Origin: Hippophae tibetana
Taxonomy: Eukaryota > Streptophyta > Magnoliopsida > Rosales > Elaeagnaceae
Length of the DNA stretch: 64,000 bases
Assembly: GCA_037013495.1 (NCBI GenBank)
Contig: CM072811.1
Span: 22,132,159-22,196,158, forward strand
Direction: 5' to 3'
Part shown: positions 14,800 to 26,400 of the stretch, in pieces
Position numbering within the stretch: the stretch's first letter is position 1
Layout of the letters: the number at the start of each line of letters is the position of its first letter
Made by a program: the position numbers and the translations under genes
Notes under the pieces: generated by a model
What the model saw: the letters and a program-made list of their open reading frames with translations, nothing else
What the model was told of the DNA's origin: nothing
Database searches by the model: none

Positions 14800-15742
14800 T
14801 TGTGGACATGTGAACATATTACAACAAAAGGCCACGATAATTATGATGTGATTCAAATAGGGGATGTTGGGAACGATCAATCTGTGAAGGTAAATTCTAA
14901 GCTACGTTCATCGTTGAAGACCACTCTCATTGATGTTTTGAGGACTAATATGGATCTATTCACTTGGAAACCCAAGGATATACCCGACATTGATCAGAGT
15001 ATCATTTCTCATGAATTATGCCTAAATCACACCAAGAAGCCAATCTAACAAAGAAAGTGGAGATTTGCTAGAGGCAAAAATGAGATCATCAAAAGGAAGA
15101 TCAATTCCTTGAAAAGTGTAGGTTGGGTTCGCAAGGTCATGTACCTAACATGGTTTTCAAATGTGGTGTTGGTGAACAAATTGGGAGGTGAATATAGAGT
15201 ATGTGTGGATTTCATCGATTTAAATAGAGAGACACCAAAATATTGCTTCCCTTTACCCAATATTGGCCAATTGGTAGATGCAATAGTTGGTTTTGAATCA
15301 ATGAGCTTTATGGATGCTTATTTAGGCTATCATGAAATCCAAATGCATCCTAGAGATGAAGAAAAAAACAATTTTCATCACGGAAGAAGGAACGTTTTGT
15401 TACACTAGGATGTCGTTCGACTTGAAAAATGTCGGTGCCACCTATTATAGAATGATGAACAAAATGTTCCAAGACCAAATCGGTCAGAACATGGAGGTAT
15501 ATGTTGATGAAATGATGGTAAAAACAAAATTTCCTAAAGATCATGTCTCCGATCTTAAAGAGGTGTTTTCCATAATCCGAAATTACAAAGTGCGTCTCAA
15601 CCCAAAGAAATGTATATTTAGAGTTACCTCAGGGAAGTTCTTAGGATACTTAGTGTCATCTAGAGGTATAGAATCCAACCCTGATAAAATCTTGGCTTTG
15701 GTCAATATGAAGTCCCCTTGCTACCTTAAGGAGGTACAATAG
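14800..15742 (+). pseudogene. Reverse transcriptase of the Tat-like element
   Basis: The pre-RT part (14800-15048, LRTNMDLFTWKPKDIPDID) leads into RT: GWVRKVMYLTWFSNVVLV, VCVDFIDLNRETPKYCFPLP, FMDAYLGYHEIQMHPRDEEK. A frameshift near 15350-15365 follows, then FCYTRMSFDLKNVGATYYR, MEVYVDEMMVKTK and GKFLGYLVSSRGIESNPDKI. The first catalytic Asp (FMDAYLGYHQ-type motif) is present. The YVDD box reads YVDE, so one essential metal-binding Asp is Glu. With the frameshift and stops this enzyme cannot be active. Confidence 0.9.
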
Positions 15743-16310
15743 TTGAATGGACATATCACAGCTCTAAGTCATTTCATTTCTAAGTACACCAAAAAATGTC
15801 TTCCGTTTTTTGGTTGTTGAAGAAAAATACGAAATACAACTAGGATATCGAGTGCGAACAAGCTTTTCAATCCATTAAAGATTATTTGGGGAAAGCACTT
15901 CTCTTAACTAATTCTATGATGGGAAAAGATTTATATTTGTACATGTCTTTCACTGAAAAAAGTCGTCAATGTTGTATTGATGGTCGACAGAGAAGGGACC
16001 TAACACCCAGTGAAGAATGTAAGTCACTCATTGATGGAAACACAACAACGATATCCTCCTCTAGACAAGGAAACTTTCACAATAAGAATGATGACATGAA
16101 AACTCAAGTATTACTTTGATGCCCACAGAGTAGTGGTCATCACCCCATACCCCTTAAAAAACATTTTGGGTAAATTAGATTAGTCTACCCACCTCTCTCA
16201 AATAGCCATTGAATTAAGAAAATTTGAGAGACATTATAAGCCTTTATTGGCTATTAAAGGACAAGCCTTCACATATTTTGTTGTTGAATGGACAGAAGAG
16301 TATACATAAG
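15743..16310 (+). pseudogene. RNase H region of the Tat-like element, 3'-truncated
   Basis: After a stop at 15740-15742 the connection domain continues (LNGHITALSHFISKYTKKCL), then DIECEQAFQSIKDYLGKALL and YLYMSFTEKSRQC. Further on, YYFDAHRVVVITPYPLKNIL and ELRKFERHYKPLLAIKGQAF match the end of the RNase H domain in Tat pol. Coding similarity then stops at about 16310 and no integrase follows. A near-repeat of GGACAAGCCTTC (16259 and 16312) lies at the junction. Confidence 0.8.
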
Positions 16311-17349
16311 GGACAAGCCTTCCACACCCCGGATTTCCTCAAATTAGCTACAACCAAAATATTACAATAATTTTCACAAGTATTATGTAGCTCAATTCGC
16401 CTAATCTTCTCCTTACCACTCTTATCCAGCTTGTTTATTTGTTCACTGGCACAAGGCTACGAGGTGTTAAAATGATGATTCCAAGTATAATGAATAGTAA
16501 AATCCACATTGTTACCCCAAATATCCCCAGTGATATAGAAGTACTTATCCTTCCAGCCATAACTACTATAAGGGAGTTTAAGATGAAGTTCGTGGCCAAT
16601 AACACATGATATGTACATCCTTCCTCTAACTAGACTATTTTATTTAGGCAATAAAAGCTCTTCAACTTGTCACTTTTAAGATCTATTCCGTGTTTTTCAA
16701 CAACCACGGAGAGGCACAAAAAAGTTTGCCACCCATTTGGATTTATTTGGGCAAAATTTATATCAAAGGTGCTCAGAGCACAAGCTACCAGTTTAGGGAA
16801 AAAGGCAACAGAAACCTATTTTAAAGACTGCTAAATGAATCACCTACCACCTTGGTAGAGGATCATCAGCATTAGATAGATGATGAGGCACAAACATTAT
16901 ACCTACGTGAGCAGAAATTTCATATTTTTTCCTAATCTTCTCTAGATTGCTTGCTATCCGAACACTAGGCATATTTTCTATTTGATGCTTATCCTTGGTT
17001 CTATGGGTAGGCTCACTTTTATTTTCCCTTTTCTTTTTAGGGCGAGGTACTTTGGCAAATGCCGACACATGGATCTTGCTAACGGGCATTGGACCCCGTG
17101 AAGATGAGGAGGAGATCACCCTAGATCTCGAAGAAGCAGGGAGAGTAAGAATACTCTTCTTAATAGTTCTTAGAGTAGGCCTATTATCACTATTCCCTGT
17201 TATTTCAGGTCGTTTGCTTTATAACGACTCTGTGGGTAAACAACCTGATTCATGAGAAATTCTTTGAATGGGTCTCCTTCCAAAGACATATCCTTAATAG
17301 GGACTTCCTCAAGAAGAGAAGAAACCACTTATTTTCCCTTACGAGACAT
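16311..17349 (-). pseudogene. Antisense accessory ORF of the Tat-like element
   Basis: On the minus strand an ATG at 17349 begins MSRKGK, then a stop and VVSSLLEEVPIKDMSLEGDP. Pieces follow with basic, low-complexity sequence (VPRPKKKRENKSEPTHRTKD), then VVEKHGIDLKSDKLKSFYC, SSYGWKDKYFYITGDIWGNN and INKLDKSGKEKIRRIELHN. The G-W-K-x-K-Y/F-F-x-I/V-x-G-x-x-W motif is familiar from plant retrotransposon-encoded proteins. Additional antisense frames between pol and the 3' LTR are known in Tat elements such as maize Grande. It is frameshifted and has several stops. The function in the family is not established. Confidence 0.7.
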
Positions 17350-17827
17350 AGAAAATAAGATGAAAGATAAAGAAAGTACCTAAATAATATGAGGATCGTT
17401 TGAATCACGAGTTAACAATATAACAATGGTCTAACTTCCAATTGACGTCATTAGATGAACGAACTGAGATTCTAACCAAGTAACTTTCTAACGACCTAAT
17501 CGAAAATAACACAATGTCAAAATAATTAACGGGATGAAACTCTCTGAAAATAAATTTGTTAAGTTAAAATATTTAGGATAAAAGGGAATCTTTCCACATT
17601 TATAAAGGAAGAGCAGGAAGTTGAAAAATTTAACCAATAATTAAAATTAATTAAAGGAATATTATATGTAATTAATAACCTCACAATTGAGAGAATCGTA
17701 TCGACTGAAAGGTCATCATCCATTTAAATATGCTAAATCATTTAATGTGATATAATTAAATTAAAATCAACAACTAAGCATTATTCCCTTGACTTTTCAA
17801 AATCAAGAGAATATAGGAGTTAATATT

Positions 17828-18323
17828 TGGTATTAAATATGTAACAGGTACATGGCCTAACAATGTTGATACTTCGTTACTCTACAGTGAGGTGATAATG
17901 ATGATGGCTTAACAATGACCCAGGCCTGATGAACTTGATAAAGCATACAACGTAGCTAATTAGAACACCTCGTTATTTCTTTACGAGGTCCTAGATACCA
18001 AGATTGGGTGGTAATGTAAAATCTTGATGTGACTTCGATCCTCACCCCATATTAATGACCTGGGAGATCCACTTGGAAGCCATGAGCAATTTGAATATAA
18101 AAACCTTTCTATGTAAATGCCTATGACAACCTATTTTCTATTTATTAGATCATATGTAATTATCATGTATACAGGTTGCTGAATCCCTAACCACTTAGTG
18201 TGACTAAGATGTTATATATATACCTCTTCAATAAAGAGAATACATGATCCAATTCAGATATCAAATTTCTCACTTCTTTCTAAAATCACTAAAATCCCTA
18301 ACACAAAGAATTCTCTCCAAATA
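17828..18323 (+). repeat. 3' LTR of the Tat-like element
   Basis: Direct repeat of 11853-12351, starting TGGTATTAAATATG and ending CTCCAAATA. The purine-rich stretch just upstream (AATCAAGAGAATATAGGAG, about 17800-17818) is the degraded polypurine tract. Confidence 0.88.
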
Positions 18324-18337
18324 ATAATAATTATTAT

Positions 18338-18445
18338 TATTACTTTTGGAAAAGATGATAGAAAAAAAAATCATAAATTTAAGATAATTATTACTTTTGG
18401 AAAAGATTACAAAATAAAATAAAAAAAAAATCATAAATTTAAGAA
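18338..18445. repeat. Local tandem duplication of about 50 bp
   Basis: The segment TTACTTTTGGAAAAGAT, followed by an A-run and ATCATAAATTTAAGA, occurs twice head to tail, starting at about 18340 and 18391. It abuts the 3' LTR of the Tat-like element. Confidence 0.75.
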
Positions 18446-18786
18446 GTATCTATAATTTTAAATTTTTTATTTTTAAAATAATATTTAAATAAATTAATAT
18501 TTTTATTTCCATTTTGTAATATTATTTTTAGTAAACATAAGGAAGGGATGCATAATATTTATTCTCATTTTAATTTATTCCTGTTATGAATTTATAAAAA
18601 CCGCTTAAGATTAGCTTCATTACAAAAAAAAAAGGAAAAAAATTAAAATTAAAAGCTACTAGTATTCTAAACTTTGAGCAAATTCCATTGTAAAATAAAA
18701 GTATAAGATACCATGGGTTTAATTACTCGTTTATTGGTGAATTAGAAACTTGTTAAGCAATGATATACATAATACACATATATTAT

Positions 18787-18990
18787 TTGGGGTGTTCATA
18801 GTCCGATTCGATCCAGTTTTTAGTAAAAATAATTTAACCAAATCAGACCATTCATATTGGTTTAACCAAACATGATTGGATCATTTGGATGTTAAAAATG
18901 TTGTAACTGAACGATTTGGTTAACGATTTTCAATGATTTAGTTAATAATACATAAATATGATACAATTTAATATGATATAGTCAAATGTC
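18787..18990. mobile_element. Truncated copy of the hAT-like MITE family
   Basis: Begins TTGGGGTGTTCATAGTCCGA and carries the subterminal motifs AACCAAATCAGACC and ATTGGATCATTTGGA. There is no matching right terminus, so only the left part remains. Confidence 0.5.
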
Positions 18991-19320
18991 ATGCTCATCA
19001 TACATAAATATAATATAGTATAATTCGAGAAATGATTAATGATGAACTCTACCAAGCAAAGGGAAGTAACTGAAGCATTCTAAGAACTATTGAAGTTAGA
19101 CACTTTGATGCATATGTTCATATTATAATGTTCATGATAAAAGAAATTAAATGAGAGAGAAAACTAAAATAGATAATAGAATGTAAGTACCATTCTTATT
19201 AATAAAGGTAGGCAACAACACTCATGCTCCCCAATTCAAATAGGACAGAATAGTATATATGCATTTTGGAAAGCATTTCTTCATATGTTAACAGAAAAAT
19301 TGCTTATGAATACATACCAC

Positions 19321-19652
19321 TAGGGGTGTCCAACGGTCCGGTTTTGGTTAAAAAACTTTAACTAGATCAGACCGTTTATATTACTCGGATTGGATCGGAC
19401 CGAATCGTTTGAAATAGTTTTAATTAATACAAATCGGACGGGACCGTTTGATTTATAAAACGGTTCGGTCCGGTTTGGTTCAATTTTTTTATAAACTTAA
19501 TGAAGAATAATGTTAAATTTTTAATATATTATTAAACCAGTCCGGTCCGGTTCGAATGGTTTAAAATTAGTACAAACCAGACCAGACCGTTTGATTTGTA
19601 AAACCGTTCGGTCTGGTCCGATTCGGTCCAGTTCGATTTATGGACACCCCTA
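19321..19652. mobile_element. hAT-like MITE, 332 bp, best-preserved copy
   Basis: Terminal inverted repeats of 12 bp (TAGGGGTGTCCA at 19321 and its complement ending at 19652) are flanked by CATACCAC (19313-19320) and TATACCAC (19653-19660), a 7-of-8 target duplication. The interior is packed with GGTCCGGTT / AACCGGACC-type motifs in both orientations and two larger GACCGTTTGATTTATAAAAC blocks. It is non-coding, so mobilisation would need a transposase from elsewhere. Relatives are at 2404, 5671, 18787 and 20560. Confidence 0.85.
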
Positions 19653-19660
19653 TATACCAC

Positions 19661-20559
19661 CAACTCCGTCGTAACTAGGACTTACAAGAAGAAAAATTTA
19701 ATAATATTTTTGATTGCATTCATAAGCTTACATTTGATTATTTGACAAACATGAAAAACTTACCTATTGCGTGAGAATTGATTTAGAACAACATAACATA
19801 CAAGCATAAAATAAGACCCAATAATCTAATCAGTTATGTCTTCATAGAAAAATGTACAACATAAAGGCATAGAACTAATAATGAGAAGCAACCCAAGGAA
19901 AAAATGTCAATTTCATAATTTTGACAAAACATCCAAATCCGAGAAGAGAAAATAAGATGACAAATTCAAAGACATTATTCTATAAAGACATATGCAAGCC
20001 ATTTATGTTTTACTATCGGCTGGTCATCATTGTCTACTTACCCTGAGGTACTTTTTATTTCTTCTAAATCCAACTCTTTAGGATCATACTTTGGGACCCG
20101 ACTAAAAACAGGGAACCACATTAGACATTTTCTTATTTAATTTGTTACTTTAAATTGGGTTTCACGAGTTGAGTTATACTATTTCTTGAAGGTTTTTTAA
20201 CCCATGAAAAAAAAAATCTATCTTGATATTGTTGTCCAGCCAAAATAGATTCTTTATCTTCTGGTATAGTTCAAGTTTGAATTTTTGTTATTTCAGATGA
20301 TAGAATTCCTTACACATATATAGCATGAATTTAAAAAACATTTATTTAATTACATTTTGTTTCTCTCTTTCTTTGTTTCGGTAAATAACAGAGCAGAGAA
20401 AACATGGAGCGAGAGAAACTTCACATACTTATTTCGTCCATTGATGACATGATGAAGGCGAGGAAAGATGAGGATGATTGGTTAATGTTAGAGGCAATGC
20501 GGATGTAGATAGGGTATTAAGGTTTCGAAAAGATTAATCAGATATAGTAAATAGTTTGT
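19661..20559. other. Intergenic DNA
   Basis: AT-rich with a few less biased patches (around 19980-20130 and 20390-20510). The frame at 20404-20508 (ERE-KLHILISSIDDMMKARKD) is short and matches nothing I recognise. Confidence 0.4.
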
Positions 20560-20775
20560 TATATAATATCCTTTGTTAAAATAATCTTTTAATATATTAT
20601 TAATAATGGTCTGATCCAGTCTAACCAGTTTCAAAATTAGTATATCCGGATTGGATCGTTTGAAAAATGGTTTCAATTAATGCGAATCGAACCGGATCAT
20701 ATGATTTATAAAACTATTCGATCCGATCTGATCTAGTTCAATTTTTCACTTTGATTCGATTTTTGAACACCCTTC
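20560..20775. mobile_element. Truncated copy of the hAT-like MITE family
   Basis: Contains the shared blocks AATATATTATTAATAATGGTC, GGATTGGATCGTTTGAA and GATTTATAAAACTATTCGATC, and ends GATTTTTGAACACCCTT, the complement of the family terminus. The left end is missing. Confidence 0.55.
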
Positions 20776-23413
20776 GTACTACTAATCTTACAAGTTTCAT
20801 TATGGACAAAGACTTAGAATAATTTTTGCAACAATCTGTCCATCAACCTGTCAATAATTAGGCAGGTCTTCCAAAGCAAATATTGAGAAGAATGGTTCCG
20901 AATGACGAATCTACCAATTATGTGATAAGTTTGGAGCCAACGCTCAAACTTATTTAAAAACTTATTAAAAATAATAATTTTAAAATTTATAATAATAAAA
21001 ATAATAATATTATTTTAAATTAAGAACCATATAAATTGGGCACTAATTTTGTGGTTTTTTCGACTTATTTCTTACTTAAAAATATTTAATTTGGCTTAAT
21101 ATCCTTTTAAACCCACAAGTGGATTGAGACAAGTTATACCAATATATTTTCATCTTCTATGTTAAAAGTTTGTTAAATTTGTTATGAAAGACATAAATGT
21201 GGTGTGTAGTAAGAAGAAGTCCAAGAGTTTCACACCTCTTCTTTTCTTATAATAGTTTTGTTATTCTGTTATTTTTTTTTCAAGAATTTATAGTGAAAAA
21301 GAAATGGCAAAATAAATAAATTAACTAATCCTACAGTATATCCGAGAGCCTCCAAGATGCAAAGAACTTCCTTTTATCTGAAAATGGAGGAGAAGAGAGG
21401 ATGGATGGGGAAACGAAGAAGAGGGGTACGATTTGAGAATGAGAGAAAATTGGAGGAATATTTTTTGTCTTTGTTGATAGAAACTATAAAAACTCTATTA
21501 AAAACATGAAAATAATTATAAAATTTTATAAAATATCAAAATAATCACTTAATTATATTTTAAATTAATTTTTTTTATTTAATACATGTATTTTAATATC
21601 ATTAAAATATTTATATTATTTAATAAATAAATTAAAATATTGTTTAATTTTTTTTTGTTAAATATTGTAAAATAAGTAGTTAAAATGTTTGAAATAATTA
21701 AGTTAATTATCTAATTATATTAATTATTATAAATATATAAATTTTGATAAAATGAAAATAAATTTCATTGATTATTTATTTTTAAAAATACTCATAGTTA
21801 GATTAAAAATACTCATAGTTAGAGAGACATATTGAGTCTTATCTTTCAATACAATCCATATGTTGTTACATTAATACAAAATAATAAAAAATAAAATATG
21901 AATTGTATTAAATTTTACTATTTCACTTGACTCTTGCTAAAGAGAGTAATATATTATATAATTTTTAATTTCTTTTTTTATGGTAAAAGTAAGAAAAAAT
22001 TAAATTAATTGAATGATGAGGTAAAAAGAAAAAGAGAAAAATAAATCTAAAAATCAATATTTTTGATAATTTATTCGATATTTTAGTAATATTTTAACAA
22101 AAAAAAAATACATGTAATTGAAATTTAAGTGATAAGGATATTTAAGTTATATTTTAACGATATTTTTAATAAATTTATGATAATCTAACTAAAAAATATA
22201 AATATTATATTTTGATATTTAAAAATATAAAAAAATATTATCTTAATAATATCTAATTTCATCCTTAATTAAAAAGAGTTTATTTGAATTAAAAGTTAAA
22301 ATTACTCTTAAAAAAATTTATGGTATGCTTGTCATAGATTACTTTTAGCTGAATAGCTGACGAAGGAACTGTGTGCTCTTTTTGTTAAAGTTGGAGTATC
22401 TGAGTTGCCATGTTTCCTAATTTATTATTTTGACTTAGCAATGAAATTTGTTTTTTTTTTTTGGCAAAATCTCAAAACAGATCTCGACATGTAGCGAAAA
22501 ATCAAAATGAAGTATTTTGCTAAAATACGGATGAAGCTTCATTTTCTTGATATTTTCCCTACTAGATTTACCTTATTTATTGTTTTATATTATTTTATTA
22601 AGAAAAATATGACAATAAACATTAATTTTATTAACTTGAAATTATATTTACAAAAAATATCAATTTTTGAATTTAATCGACGTGAAAAATATTCAAATTA
22701 CATTACCAAGAATCCTCTCGTCATAAGATGTCACGTGCTCAGTATCAATCAATCAAATTAAAAAATACAATATTTTATTTAATGAAAATTTATATAATAT
22801 GTTATATAAAATAGTTTAATAAAATAAATTATATTTAAAATAATATATAATTTTTTTTTATGTTTCATGTGAAAATAATTTCATTAAGATAATTTATTTT
22901 TTATATTTTAAAATAAAAATATTTATAATTTAAGATGAAGGAAGAAATTAATAAACATAATGTTAAAATTAATTTTTAAATAAAAATAAAAAATTGAAAA
23001 AAATAAAATTAAATAGTATCCATCACAATTAAATCAAAACTTTTACTAAGTAAAAAATTATAAACATAACTCAAAAATTTCCACTATATTAAATACGATC
23101 CTATTTCAATGGAAAACATGATTATATATACAGTGTTTCTCGGAATGAGGAGACGTAAGAGAGCTAAAAATTTGGTGATTTTGCTTTTTCCTTTATTTCC
23201 GGAATCTTATAGTATTTTCTTAATTTTATCCTTATCAATTTCTTATCAAAATTTATTTATTTATTTGTTTATTTTTTTGCTAATTTATTATTAAAATTTA
23301 TTGAAAGCAAAAAAGATTAAAAGGAAATAGGATATTTCTTTACTTTTGTCTTCCCCAATGTACTTTGGATGAGTAAATAACACGACCCAATTACAGTTGC
23401 GATTGGACTTACC
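20776..23413. other. AT-rich intergenic DNA upstream of the SWIB/Plus-3 gene
   Basis: No coding or complete element is recognised. The last few hundred bases should include the promoter of the gene at 23498-30713. I cannot identify a convincing TATA box; the region is uniformly AT-rich. Confidence 0.4.
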
Positions 23414-23425
23414 TTGTGTAAAAAG

Positions 23426-23427
<2 letters not shown>

Positions 23428-23473
<46 letters not shown>
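23428..23473 (+). repeat. (GA)23 microsatellite in the gene leader
   Basis: A perfect AG/GA run ends 24 bp before the chosen start codon (23498). GA-rich leaders are common in plant genes. An upstream ATG at 23414 is open and in frame through the run, so translation from it would add 28 residues made largely of Arg-Glu repeats. Confidence 0.95.
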
Positions 23474-23475
<2 letters not shown>

Positions 23476-23497
23476 GAAACTGGTATTGGAGTTCAAG

Positions 23498-26400
23498 ATG
23501 AAGAAATATGCAAGAAAGCGAAAGCTTAATAAAGAGATTGAGGCAGAAGATTGGTGCTTCATTTGCAAAGATGGAGGTGATTTAGTTATCTGCGACTTTG
23601 GGTGAGTTCGATTTCCTTTTTTCATGGTGATACTGTTTTTTTTTTTTTTTTTATCTTTTAAATGTGATTTTATTGTGTTTGCTTCGAATAGTTCAAGTTC
23701 TATGCTTTTCCAAAGTGAGTTTAGTTTAGTTTAGTTTAGTTTTTTTTTTTGATTAAATCAATTTAAGTTATTTTGCCTGTTGCTTTGCTAAATTATTATC
23801 GAGATTCATATACATTGTTCTTATTTTCCTTTTTTTTTTTCCTTCTTTTCAAAATTTTATTTTCTTATTATTATAGAGAAACTCGCAAGTTTTCACCTTA
23901 AGTTGATTCTTTAGTAAGGCTACACTCAGGAATTTTTCTAGCTTTTAAAAATCTGTAGAGTTTGACAATTTTGGCAACTATTGACCAAGTCCTATCGCAT
24001 TCAGAAGAACAATGAAATCTCCATTAAAGTTGTTTATAATTTCCCAAATTAGGGTCCGTTTTAGATGCGCTACTTTCAAGATGAATGGTTTGAAGAGAAG
24101 CATTTAGGTGCTTGGGATGAAAATATTAGAAGCAATTTGAGTGATAATTATTTTAGTCCAAACCTACTTCCCCCTCCCAAAAAAAAAAATATAAAAATAT
24201 TAAATATTAATAATGATAAAAATTACAGCTCTTGTTGTCCAACCTGCACGACCAGGATTTGTTGTCTACCACGAGTTATGATGTTATATGCATTCTAATA
24301 TAATATTTTTTTTCTTTGTTTGGAAAAAAGATATATTTTTTGATGAATAAATCTTATATGATAAATACGTCAAAGTAATGCTCGACAGTGCGTGCTCCTG
24401 GTCCGGATTTTTGCAATTGGGTATCACACAATTTAAAGGAGCCAGCCCATAATATTTAGACATCAAGATTTGGAACTGCAACAGCACCATGTCATTTAGT
24501 TGCGCTTGTTGGATACTGGTCAATACTAAAATTGCCCCTAGAATCATCTCGCTAAATCTGATTATAGTGTGACGCCGACCTGGATCTTTATTGCTTGAGT
24601 GCGGGACCCTGCCATCTGCTGCTTCTTGTGGTATAAGAGTGATATAGTTGAGCAGTCATCTATTCTATAAAGTAATAATTGCAATATGAATGTTTTGCTT
24701 CGTTAGAACGATAAATAATTAGTGTTGCATTTTTCTTGCTCTCTTTCTTTTCTGCTTCCTTTATATTTATATCTTAACTCCTTTATGCCCCAACTTTCAG
24801 CCTTTTAACAATAAAGTGATTTGATGTGCTGTCTAATTTTAGGAATTGCCTAAAAGTTTATCATGCTAAATGCGCTGGGATAGATGAATCAGATACAGCA
24901 AGTGAAGAATGCTGGTCTTGTGGTAAGCATTTCAAATTTGATTGTAAATGCTATATGTTTAAGCATCAATTTTGAAAGTGTATCTTGTATTCAATTCATT
25001 GTTTATAATGATATCGTGATCATTACATGTTCTGATTGGCTGCCCCTCCGACACTATCTCAAATTGATTGGACTGAGCAAATTTGCAAAGTTTTTCATTG
25101 AAGTTTGTTTTAATGAATTTTAATCTTCTACTTGTTAATTTCTTACTAGTTTTAGCCCTAGCTTTAATAATATTTCAGCACTGTAGTATTCATGCTAAGT
25201 CTTGCTCAGAAAAGAATGTTAAATGTTGTGAGAAATCTTCCTGGATACTGACACAAAGTTTCCATGTTAATTTATGATCCTTGGATCTTGAATTAAAAGC
25301 TAGTTAAGCATTGAGGAGCCATTTTCTTGTGTAGCTACTAGCACAAGAAGTGATAATTTGTCCCCTTTTGAATTTCAGGTAGACACTTTTGCTTATCATG
25401 CCGTAAGGCCCCAAAGTATTGGTGCTTGTGTTGCCCTAATGCTATTTGCGAATATTGTTACACTGCTCGTGAGTTTACAATTGTTAGAGGGAAGAATGGG
25501 TTCTGCAATGAGTGTTTCGAGCTTGTTCTACTTTCGGAGGAAGATGTTGCTTACAACTCTGACGGGGTATGTTAATTATGCTAGAACTTTTACAATAAAG
25601 ATGTAGGGAGACTGTTTTGCCTCGTGTTTATGTCACCATTTGATACCAAAATTCAGCTAAGAATTCCAGCATCACATTGTTCAAGTAAGAAATTTTGATT
25701 TAATCTCTTGGGAGATTCTATCAGAATGTCTCTTATCTGAATCTTTTCCCACAGAGAGTGTTTTAGTTTTGTTAAGTGGATGTTTACTTACTATTTTGAT
25801 ATTGTACTGTGATTTTTCAGTCTCAATACAACTTTACTGTATCTTTACCCCCACCTCCCTAAAAAAAAAGAAAAAAATTCTGAATTAATGAACATTAGTT
25901 GGGTAACTGTGAGAAAGCCTTGAGGATATTTTGCCGCAAAATCTAGGCTTTGATTTATCAACTAAATCACTTTAAAAGTTTTGCTTAGCAATTTAGATAT
26001 ATTTTAAGCATCATTGTTTTGTAATGTAAAGTTGTAAATATTTGGAAATCCATTTCATTCTCCTTAAGGTTCTTTAGATGCCTTTTCTGTTTTTTTTTTC
26101 TTTAAAGCTAGGTGAGTAGAGTTATGCTTCCATTCACTTCTCTATATGTAAAATTACTTGTATTCAGGAGGAGATAGATTTCAAAGACAGAGACACACAT
26201 GAGGGTCTGTTTAAAGAATACTGGGAAATAATTAAAGTCAATGAAGGCTTGACTTCAGATGATGTCCATGCTTTAAAATCCCGTTTAAGAAAGAGCCATA
26301 AACATTACTGCAGCTCAGTTTCTGCAAAGTTTGGCAAGGGTGAAAAAGAAGATCTATTGATATTGTCCGATTCTGATGAGGAGGATTCTGATGAGGAGGA

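Larger units (their letters stand above)
11853..18323 (+). mobile_element. Decayed Tat-like Ty3/gypsy LTR retrotransposon
   Basis: Two direct repeats, 11853-12351 and 17828-18323, frame the element. Each starts TGGTATTAAATAT and ends CAAACA or CAAATA. The primer-binding site follows the left LTR (TTGGCGTCGTCTATGAGAA, close to the TGGCGCCGTCTGTGGGAA form common in Tat elements). Inside, in order, are gag, aspartic protease, RT and RNase H on the plus strand and an antisense frame near the 3' LTR. Integrase is absent. All genes are broken by stops and frameshifts and the LTRs differ at many positions, so this is an old, immobile copy. The flanks are simple ATT-type repeats and give no unambiguous target duplication. 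Confidence 0.9.

Noticed and set aside
11853..18323. Clean 5-bp target duplication for the Tat-like element
   Set aside because: Both flanks are ATT/AAT simple repeats and the 5-mers next to the predicted ends do not match exactly.
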